Positions 55,775 through 64,000 of a DNA stretch of 64,000 nt are shown here, one piece after another (the first letter of the stretch is position 1; the number at the start of each line of letters is the position of its first letter). The translations under genes and the position numbers were made by a program. The notes beneath the pieces were generated by a model. The model did not search any database, had not been told where the DNA came from, and saw only the letters and a program-made list of their open reading frames with translations. The stretch covers positions 123,556,126-123,620,125 of the forward strand of contig CP136069.1 of NCBI GenBank assembly GCA_032622095.1, in the 5' to 3' direction. The stretch comes from Siphonodentalium dalli. Taxonomy: Eukaryota > Mollusca > Scaphopoda > Gadilida > Siphonodentaliidae.

Positions 55775-58007
55775 TAAAGCGCGGTATACCGCTCTTTAGC
55801 GTTTGTCACTAAATAGTGTGGTCGTTGGAGAGTTGAACCCGGAATAAATTGGATACAAGCTGATTTTTGTGTTATTCGACGCGGAAAAACACCAGGAACA
55901 ACATATCAAAAATCCGCTCATGGGAAAATTCAGGATCCAAGATGGCGTCCATAATGTCTGTTGTTATCGCAAAATACTGAATTTCTGCGTTAGGTGCTCC
56001 AATTAATGCCAAATTCGTAATAAATTGAAATATATACAAACAATGCTTTGTCGTAAACCATATCTGTAGAATGTATTTCCCAAAATGGCCGCCAAAATGG
56101 ACAAAATCGAATGAAATTTACATGTTGTGCAAAATTGAAGAGCTAGTCCTATACGAGTGAACAAACTCTCGAATTATGCGAGGAAGAATGATTGCAGAGT
56201 ATAAGAGAAACTTTTGATTAGAGATGTACGAAATATCTCTGATGTATCTCACGAGAGAGCAAGCGAAACCAGGGTCTTATGAAACGGTTAAATCTTGACT
56301 TTTGTACGCCCAGAAACGGAAACATAACGCAGTTTTTTTATGTACTGCTTATCTTGAATCGTGTGATATATATGTAATTAAACAGCTAAATGGGATTTAG
56401 TAGAGATGTATTGACTATGAGACCTTTTTCTAGAAGCAGAAAAATGTGTACTCCGAGCAGTCTCACGAATGTGACCGATCATCATTTATTTTGATATCTA
56501 CAGCATGAAACCTTTAAAAATTAACTGATATAAAACGGTATGAAAGATATTCATATAGTACTGGGTAAAATGCGTATATTCCATTGTCCGTGTCTCAAAA
56601 TAGTGGTCATAGTTGCCTCAGATCAAGTGATAAAACACGAATATTTCGCTTTTATCACAAGAATGCATGGTGGTATACAATGAACTAAATTTATTAAAAC
56701 ACGAATGAGTACCATAGACTATCGTCAATAAATTCTAAACTTGACCAAAATTGCCTACATACTCTGTGACAAAGACTGTGTTTATACCTGGAAATTATAT
56801 TTGGTTGAATTCACCAAGGCCACATCTACGCGAAACTTACTACGTTTTCTTCAACCGCATCACCACGTTTACTCCTTCTCCCTAATGTTACACATAGCTG
56901 CTGCACACAGAACCACAATTAATACTATTGCATGAATGTTTAACGTTGAAATAACATCTTAAACGGTGATCACTCGATATTTAGCATGATTATGTGGGTG
57001 GTAATGGTAAGATATTTTCAAACAAAAATATACTGAAAACTAATAGTGTGTATTGCGTAGCTGCATATTCCAGTTGTAAAGTTGTGATTGAAGTAATTTG
57101 AACAAAATTGTCTACTAAGAACACGGTTTGTTAGCAGCATGAAAATTAGTCTTACATACAATGTGTGTTGTACCGTCTCTTTGATCTGGTGAGACGCGGT
57201 GCTAATCTATTGAAGATATGAGTGTTTCTTTACAGTATAATAAGCATTGCTACAAATATGTATTGTTTAATATCACCGGGAGTGTTGACAATTCCGGAAA
57301 TATAACTAACATTTAGACCGCTAGAGTGTGCACTTAAATTTCGGCGTTACATTCAAAACATAATCATCATGCCGAATGAAACTACCATGAACTGCCGTGA
57401 GTGTGAGGTGAAACATTAGTTCGTGTGTTGCATGTCAGATATTATTATTTTTGGCCCGACAATTGGATGTTGGATAAGCAGAACACACAAACTTTAAAGA
57501 CGCAAATCATTGGGGTTTGACTTGCGGTACAGTGGCCAATAAATCCTTCAGATGGATCTGTTTAATGATGTGTGTACCTTTAAAGATATTCAACAACCGA
57601 CTTGTGTATTATCAATACATATTTTCACTCATATGTGGTTATCCAATATGTTGCTTTCTTTGTTGTATTGCTTGCAGTTGTGGCCATTTTGACAGCCATT
57701 TCATGGCCACGATTGTATGATTTTCTGTGCGTGTCACTCTATTCGCTCCCGTGCTATAATTTAACACAAACTGGTATAACGGCGTAATTCCGATGCCACA
57801 ATATATCGTATAATGACTTGTTTCGAGAACTGATGTAGTATAGACAACCATGTTGGACGCCATCTTGGATAACAAAGTTTCCCCACAGCGGATTTTTGCG
57901 GATTTTGGATATGTTGTTCCTGATGCTTTTCCGCGTCGAATGACACCAAAATCAGCTTGTATCCAATTTATTCCGGGTTGATCCCCAAATTCTGCTTCAA
58001 CGACCAC

Positions 58008-58146
58008 ACTAAAAGAGCAGTATACCGTTCTTTAGCACGCTAAAGAGCAGTATACCGTTAATTAGCGTATCAGGCCCATATAGCTAAAGCGCGGTATACC
58101 GCTCTTTAGCGTTTGGTACTAAAGAGCGGTATACCGTTCTTTAGCT
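58008..58146. repeat. Palindrome array, right (28-bp units)
   Basis: Four units at about 58010, 58039, 58083 and 58118, same dyad as the left array. The spacer 'gtatcaggcccatatagc' occurs in both arrays in the same orientation, although the flanking inner repeats are inverted. So the arrays are not simple mirror images. Confidence 0.85.
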
Positions 58147-58403
58147 ACGGCCTTTATATTATTATTATTATCATTTTTTGGAAGGTGTAGAAGGTCGGCG
58201 TACGAATACCGGTATTTTTGGAATACCGAATACCTCCTTATAGCAGAGGGGCCGGAATACGGCGTACCCCATAACAGAGCGTACGGCGTACGAAAAGGGG
58301 GGTGGGGGCCTCGATTATAGCGGCAATCAAATCATTCGTCGACGAAGCACGAGACACTTGCGAAACACAAAGCCCTAAGCTAAATGACCTGATAACAGAA
58401 TAA

Positions 58404-58890
58404 TTAAAGGTACTCAATCCGACCAGACGCTCCTAAATTAGTATGTCTTTGGCTCGGATCCTGTGGTAAACAATATTTGATTCGAGTCGAAGAAACCACC
58501 CATCAAAGCTCAGACCAATCAGATATCGATTTTTGAAGTTTGTTATTTTACGAGATGTGTAATAATATGTCGCCCAGAAACACGTGGTCAAACCTGGGAC
58601 TAGTATACACAGTCCCAGGTCAAACGGAGGGTCTCGGGAAAAATTTCGGATGAATATGGATAACTCTAAAATCAATTGGTAATACGGTCAAATTTCGTGA
58701 TACTTTAGTGAACAAAATGTTGATAAATAACAAGTTTTGGAAAATTTGATACCATATAGTTGTTGTGGTTAGCATTATTTCGTTGCAATAAATCGATTCT
58801 GATAACTAAAGCCTATATTTTGAAGAAATGTTGTTGTTGTTTTATCTGATGGTATGGGGACCGTCTGATCGGATTGAGTACCTTTAAATG
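58404..58890. mobile_element. MITE of the 'ACTCAATCCGATCAGA' family, complete
   Basis: The left end 'ttaaaggtactcaatccgac' and right end 'gatcggattgagtaccttta' are complementary over about 30 bases. The interior has 'cgagtcgaagaaaccaccc' and 'caaaatgttgataaataac'. About 485 bp and non-coding. Best preserved copy in the window. Confidence 0.75.
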
Positions 58891-58934
58891 CCAATATTAT
58901 GCTTACATTTCGTTAAAACGATATTTTCTAAACT

Positions 58935-59605
58935 TTTTCATTAAAAAACATGGTCGCCACAACCTACAGGCCACATGACTACCAGTGGCCATCTTGGATT
59001 TTTCTCTTGCATGACAAAATCCTTCGGCACAACTTAAGGCCACATCCCTCATCCGATCGTCACCAAACTTCATAAGGATCTTCAGGGTGACCTCTAGATG
59101 GGAGCCAACGATATTTTCTAAACTTTTTCGTTAAAAAACATGGTCGCCACAACCTACAGGCCACATCCCTCATCCGATCGTCAACAAACTTCATAATGAT
59201 CGTCGGGGTGACCTCTAGATGGGAACCAATGATGCTTTCCGAAATTCGTTAAAAAACATAGCTGCCAGCGGCCATCTTGGATTTTACTCTTGCATGAAAA
59301 AATCCTTCGGCACAACTTAAGGCCACATCCCTCATCCGATCGTCACCAAACTTCATAAGGATCTTCAGTGTGACCTCTAGATGGGAGCCAACGAGATTTT
59401 CTAAACTTTTGCGTTAAAAAACATGGTCGTCAGTGGATTTTCTCTGTTCATGCCACATTCCTCAACCAAACTTAATATGGCTATTTGGTGTGACCTCTAG
59501 GTGGAAGCTGTCAATTCTTCAGAAATTTGTTAAGAAATATGGGCACCTGGAACCATCTTGGATTTCACATTTGAATTCATCGGCACACCCTGCGGCCCAT
59601 ATTTA
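58935..59605 (+). repeat. 'catcttggatt' tandem repeat, third block
   Basis: Four units in the same orientation as 1-1840: 'ccatcttggatttttctctt', 'ctcatccgatcgtcaccaaa', 'ggtgacctctagatgggagc'. A segment of about 160 bases ('aacgatattttctaaac') is itself repeated at 58918, 59107 and 59389. It ends near 'cggcacaccctgcggccc'. Confidence 0.75.
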
Positions 59606-60204
59606 GTGGAGAAATGGGTATGCAATTAAATTAATTTCATTTACACAATACAATCCATTTACTGAAACCTTTTGACTTTCCTTCTTTGACATTTTTATGA
59701 CTGCTCAGCATAAACTTATTAACGCCTCCCAAGTTGAGCTGCAGTGTCATTGACACTTTCATTAGTATTTCAGTCACAATCATGTTACTGCATGACACTA
59801 TTAAAATAAAGGATGTATTAGTGGCTAAATTCCAACAAACTTGTCACTGTTTAAAGAATTGTAACATCTGGCCTTAATAAAGTTTTTTTTTTTGTGTGTG
59901 GATTCTACATCCAAATCTCTAGAGATGGAACATTATAGCACGGAAAACGTGAAATTTGGTTATCACGTGACACCACAACGGTATATGATTGACCAATTGG
60001 AACATAGCACACTCTAGCACTCAATATTTGGCACTATTTGAATCTTCATCCCAATATTGTGAGCACGTGCATGACACGTCGTGGGCAGGCTTTCTTGGTA
60101 GTACATTATAGCAATCAGCCGACGAGTACTTTGTCGGGATTTCAGGAGCTGTTTCATGCACATGGACATGAAACGCGCTCCGCTATATATGGCTGTATGC
60201 AAGA

Positions 60205-60356
60205 GACCACAGTTCCCCATAACAAAAATTGACACCACCCCAATAATGCTTAATTCTATAGAAAGGTATCCAACTTGGCCGGGCCTAATTTTCTATAGGA
60301 TTAAATATTATTGGGGTGGGGTCAATTTTTATTCTAGGGACCTGTGCAAGAGACTA
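60205..60356. mobile_element. Short foldback element with flanking direct repeats
   Basis: 'ccataacaaaaattgacacc' plus 'accccaataatgc' is complementary to 'attattggggtggggtcaat' plus 'ttttattctaggga'. A 10-base match 'gcaagagacy' lies on each side ('gcaagagaccac' at 60199, 'gcaagagactat' at 60346), possibly a target duplication. Confidence 0.55.
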
Positions 60357-60630
60357 TAACGTAAACCAGGCGTGTATATATACATAATATATACTGACGA
60401 CGTGTAAGTGCAGCTTGTGCATGGAGGGGCGGAGAGCTTTAAAGCCCATGATGTGGCTGTTCGAAATTGCAGAAAATGATCGAGAACAATAAAAAAACAC
60501 CATTATATGTATTCGGGGCCCATGTGTCTCAGTTTGTAAGCTGCACACTTGAAAGGCGCCAACAATAAGCCGTCCTTGCACGGTCCAGCGATGGCGAAGT
60601 TGTATCCATGTTTCAACAATCGATCTGTAT

Positions 60631-60852
60631 ATGAACTCGGATTTTGCGATGGATCCAATATGGTATAGTGACTTAGTGATATCACTTATAGCAATGATAA
60701 TCTGTTTCGTGTATCTGGACACGTTTGTCAGTAATTTGCTTTCCGTGGACCGGTGGTTTCTACGTGCAGTTGGGTTATTTCCCGGTGAAACTTATAACCC
60801 TCGGTGCACTTTTCAGTTCATCCATACATTTATACAACAAACAACGTCGTAA
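60631..60852 (+). CDS. Uncertain small ORF with one membrane segment
   Basis: A 73-codon frame beginning MNSDFAMDPIWYSD. A hydrophobic run of about 20 residues (DLVISLIAMIICFVYLDTFV, residues about 14-33) is followed by a basic/aromatic stretch (DRWFLRAVGLFP). AT-rich 3' sequence with 'aataaatc' follows about 40 bases after the stop. A GT after GLFP (60783) could be a donor, which would make this a first exon. No family was recognised. It may be chance. Confidence 0.22.
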   Translation: MNSDFAMDPIWYSDLVISLIAMIICFVYLDTFVSNLLSVDRWFLRAVGLFPGETYNPRCTFQFIHTFIQQTTS

Positions 60853-61420
60853 TATCACCTAATAGCTGAATCGACTATAAACTCCAAATAAATCAAATCA
60901 AGATCATTTTTATTCCTTGACATGACCAAACAAATGGCACACGAGGGTGGAATTAAATGTCCACGTCGAATCTATTTGGTAGCTATATATAATATACTAA
61001 GTACATAATTATAATAGGCCTGACCAAATAACGGGACACATATAACTACGTCAATTTGTTGCCAGAAGAGATGCGGATTGTATAGGCATCGTTAAATCAC
61101 CCGAAATATGATGTTTGTGTATAATAATTGCACCGCCACCGCAGTGAGATTGATTATATGATTGAAAGGCCGGGGGAGCCGTCAGGATTGATTTTGTTAC
61201 TACTTCGGGATTTTTTGACGAGCGGCGGGATTATAATATTGAAGCGAGGGATATCGGTTATTTGTAGTTCACTATAATTCATCGATTCTGGAATTTGGAA
61301 TATTGACATTGTTGATGTATAGAGGATAGAGAGTCCAGCTCTCTAGATTTCAACCTTTATGGGATCACGATGAAGTGACCTGCATGCATTGTCTTGGATT
61401 AGAAGTTATAGTAGCTTTGT

Positions 61421-61490
61421 ATGAAGTTTGTGATGAGTCGGTTTATTGTCTGCGTTTTTTTCATATTAGGCAATATAGTTCGTACAAGAG
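61421..61490 (+). CDS. Possible signal-peptide first exon
   Basis: An ATG opens MKFVMSRFIVCVFFILGNIV followed by RTR, then a strong donor GAG|gtaagt at 61491. A short basic start, a hydrophobic core and a phase-1 donor are typical of the first coding exon of secreted or cell-surface proteins. The preceding 250 bases are less AT-rich (61160-61260), as expected for a promoter or 5' UTR. No following exon was identified with confidence. The gene, if real, runs to the right and is unidentified. Confidence 0.4.
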
Positions 61491-61740
61491 GTAAGTCAGA
61501 ATTTATATACGTTATTCCGAAAAAAACAAACTTTCAACGTGCTTCACATAGAAAGTTTGTATGAGACATAGATTATGCCATGAATCTCTACTCTAGCTAC
61601 GCTCGCGGGGATCATATTTCACCTGCATGCATGGGAACTGTTTGATGTTCTGACAGGGAACGTTATAACATTGACCAAACAAGGAAGGGAATATATTTCG
61701 TTGTTAATACTTGTTCCTCAATGCAACAATATACTTCACA

Positions 61741-61917
61741 TTAGCGGGTGGTTCCAGCTCAAGATTGCATGTTTTTTGTGTGACATCTGCATGTGAGCCG
61801 ATATCGCAATATACCCGGTCGAATTTCCATAATCGTAAGCGACGCTTGCAAAGTAAAATCCCCACAAAGTCACTTATATCGTGCAATTTCGAGCTGGGAC
61901 CTCCACTAAGCTGAAGT
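61741..61917. mobile_element. Short element with inverted ends
   Basis: 'ttagcgggtggttccagctc' with 'aagattgcatg' at the left is complementary, with mismatches, to 'tgcaatttcgagctggga' with 'cctccactaa' at the right. Both strands have open frames of about 60 codons, which share the same inverted ends. Probably a MITE and not an exon. Confidence 0.45.
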
Positions 61918-62809
61918 ACATTATTAAGGAACAGGTAATAACTAAGAAATGTATAACCTGCACTGCTTTTTCATTGTTTTAACTTCCCTGTTACAACATC
62001 AACATATTGTACTGGTGGAATATGATCTTCACGGGCGTCGCTATAGAATAGAGATTCATGGCATGATATATATGAGACAGAGGGCCGAAAAGTATTCCCA
62101 AGAAATTTATTATATAAAAAAAAAGTGAAGTTTAAAGATATATACTTAGGATTTCAGGTCAGTTTTACCAAACATTTTTCGCTTTACACCAACACCGTCT
62201 GGTATATAAAATAAGATATTTGAACATATTCGAATGAAACATCTTGTTTGATATAGCTAGTTCATGATGTGGGACTATGCATTCTATGATTTAGAGAGAA
62301 AGCAATCAGTTTCTCAGTCATCTAGTTTCTCATTCATATTCATTAACAAGATAAGTGTTTTTTTTAATTGAAAAGTCTTAGTTTATATATTTCACCGTTT
62401 AAAAAAAAAAATTCAAGGGCGAAGCACCAAGCCAAAAGTGATGCTAAATTAAATAATGTGGGGTATTGTTACGGATCGACCCTACATATTTAAATTCAAG
62501 TGTTTTATCGAGAAACATTTAAACTAATCAATTCCATTCTTTACATAAAGAGAAACCCATAATACGTCTAAAAATATTTGCCCAACAGGTACATGTAAAT
62601 GAAAATAAATTGAGCATAATTTAGCAAATTAGACAAACGGCATGCAGATTAATTTTAAACTTTAATCTAATATTATAGTAAGTTTCCAATCACACATGGC
62701 CAAACTGCACCTTTATTTATTTCCGACTCGGATTCTGATATGTAATCTTCGATTATGGATACGTTAAGACGGAGGAGTATATAGGACAGCGAAGACCACA
62801 AATCCGCGC

Positions 62810-63096
62810 CACCATTTAAAGATACATAATCCGAATTAACGCTAATTAATTACTATTTCTTTGTCTTCGGGGGTAAACAAGAGTTTATTCGAGTCGGGGC
62901 GATACCGAATTGTGTTGAATAAAATGTTGATATATATAACACGTTTTGTAAAAAAAATTATACTGGAGTTGTCGGTGGTTAGCATTATTTTGTTTAGTAA
63001 TTAATCGATTCTGATAACTATGTAAAAAAAAACGTCTTTTGAAGAAATGTTGTTGATACGCTGAGACCATCGAATCGGATTATGTACCTTTAAATG
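62810..63096. mobile_element. MITE of the 'AAGATACATAATCCG' family
   Basis: The left end 'tttaaagatacataatccga' and right end 'tcggattatgtacctttaaa' are complementary. The interior has 'tctttgtcttcgggggtaaa' and 'aaaatgttgatatatataac'. About 285 bp, shorter than the relatives at 22085 and 58406 through internal deletion. Confidence 0.7.
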
Positions 63097-63688
63097 CAAC
63101 ATCAGATACATGAGTATACAACGACTTTCACATGTGAATATTTTATGTAAAATATAATGCTGGAACACGAGGGAATTATCTATCACGCAACATTTGAGGC
63201 ACGAAAGGAAATGATAAAATATAGATGCTCTATGCATTGATCTGTATTGGCAATACGCTGGCTATGTCTATATATACTGTTTAGACTCCAAAGGAACTTA
63301 TATAATGTTCGACCGCGCTAGAGTGCGTCGACAATACATATATATATATATAGTGGACATACTATTTATGCGAACATTTGTAGGCACGTACGGCACTTTC
63401 ATAGGGTAAACGTGAATATATAGTCTCTGAGAAGAACATGGACACATAAATGGACTTTGTTCTTATATTTATTATTGATAACCCTTCAGTTATGAGTCAT
63501 CGCGTGTTAAAACGTTTGTTATGTAAATATATTACTCTAACTATTCAAGCCATTTTATCAACAAACGGTTGAAAACATTTTGAAAAAATCATGAAGGGAA
63601 GGTTTACATTACAAAAAGGTCAGAGTAATGAAAAATAATTCAGAAACTACAGATTTTCAACCAACATTAATTTGAAAACAAGTTAGTG

Positions 63689-63785
63689 ATGTTAGTTGAT
63701 AAAATGATTTTCACTGTAACAGTAATGTTTACAATGTGTTCAACATGCGAAATCTTGACAATGGATGGAGATGACAATAATAAAA
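63689..63785 (+). CDS. Second possible signal-peptide first exon
   Basis: The frame MLVDKMIFTVTVMFTMCSTC continues EILTMDGDDNNK and reaches a donor AAAA|gtaaga at 63786, again in phase 1. The hydrophobic core after Met-6 fits a signal peptide, with possible cleavage after CSTC or nearby. It resembles the exon at 61421 in design but not in sequence. Either an alternative first exon of the same gene or a separate gene continuing past the window. No family can be named from 32 residues. Confidence 0.35.
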
Positions 63786-64000
63786 GTAAGAATTTGTCCA
63801 CGTTCTTCTTAGTTATGATGATTTTATGGTTTTACAAACCTTTTTTATTTTTCGCATACTACCCACTTCGAATGACTCATGTCCCTTTAACATTGTCGTA
63901 TCTCTTGGTACGTGTCTCTAGGCCACGAAAATCATATTGTACTGAAATGATGTCAGAGTCTTGTCGATATTAGAAAAACATATCTGAAACCGTTCTATTA

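Larger units (their letters stand above)
54612..58323. mobile_element. Nested inverted-repeat element, about 3.7 kb
   Basis: Three layers are symmetrical about a centre near 56.9 kb. Outer: 'tatgaggcccccacccc' with 'ggaatacggaatacc' (54616-54700) versus the complement at 58190-58320 ('ggggtgggggcctcgattat'). Middle: arrays of 28-bp palindromes on both sides. Inner: 55808-55950 ('gtggtcgttg', 'ggaataaattggatacaagc', 'atccaagatggcgtcc') versus the complement at 57857-58012. The core (about 55950-57857) is AT-rich with no recognised gene. A 122-codon minus-strand frame (57639-58007) starts in the right inner repeat. No target duplication could be fixed. Confidence 0.65.

Noticed and set aside
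57639..58007. 122-codon minus-strand ORF as a transposon gene
   Set aside because: It starts in an inner inverted repeat, has no recognised domain, and the same frame is not kept in the opposite arm.
54859..58146. Repeat-spacer array resembling a CRISPR
   Set aside because: Units are full palindromes with 8-10 base, partly repeated spacers, in DNA with spliced animal genes; no cas genes. It is part of a transposon-like structure.
61745..61914. Second exon for the signal-peptide exon at 61421
   Set aside because: An AG at 61743-61744 and matching phase would give an 81-residue secreted protein, but the segment has inverted ends and is equally open on the other strand, and the acceptor has a weak pyrimidine tract.

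Overview
The window looks like nuclear DNA from an animal, most probably a bivalve mollusc. It is AT-rich, its genes have introns with GT..AG ends, and it holds three recognisable animal genes in a large mass of short transposons and tandem repeats. The bivalve call is an inference. It rests on several hundred bases of 'gggcataactc...catccggac' core repeat arranged like the pearl/CvA (Helentron-type) elements known from bivalves, on tRNA-derived SINEs, and on the density of non-autonomous foldback DNA transposons. The species cannot be fixed from the sequence alone.

Gene layout. (1) The last three coding exons of ALG14 (3714-6984, +), the membrane subunit of the UDP-GlcNAc transferase of N-glycan assembly; its 5' exons lie before the window or were not recognised. 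(2) An ATRAID (APR-3) orthologue on the minus strand (20131-32085), six exons with fully compatible phases giving 194 residues of a leucine-rich-repeat, EGF-like, single-pass membrane protein; only the signal-peptide exon is missing. (3) A complete TEKT2 (tektin-2) orthologue on the plus strand (38143-48007), five coding exons and 422 residues, a filament protein of ciliary and flagellar doublet microtubules. ATRAID and TEKT2 are head to head across about 6 kb; ALG14 and ATRAID are tail to tail across 13 kb of repeats. Two possible signal-peptide first exons (61421-61490 and 63689-63785, +) hint at secreted or membrane protein genes running past the right edge.

Mobile DNA. At least eight families of short non-autonomous DNA transposons can be separated, several with target-site duplications: a 1.19-kb hAT-like element (8-bp TSD), a 1.25-kb PIF/Harbinger-like element (TTA) that splits a minisatellite, 400-bp piggyBac-like elements (TTAA), pogo/mariner-like perfect hairpins (TA), composite elements whose two ends are each hairpins, and others. 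There are also pearl-like tandem-core elements, two probable SINEs, a frameshifted non-LTR reverse transcriptase remnant, and higher-order 'catcttggatt' repeats at both ends of the window.

The most unusual structure is a nested inverted-repeat element at about 54.6-58.3 kb. It has an outer inverted repeat, arrays of 28-bp perfect palindromes centred on GTATAC, and an inner inverted repeat around 1.9 kb of unrecognised DNA. Its left array was later hit by a 655-bp element whose empty site is preserved in the right array. No prokaryotic, plasmid or viral system was seen.
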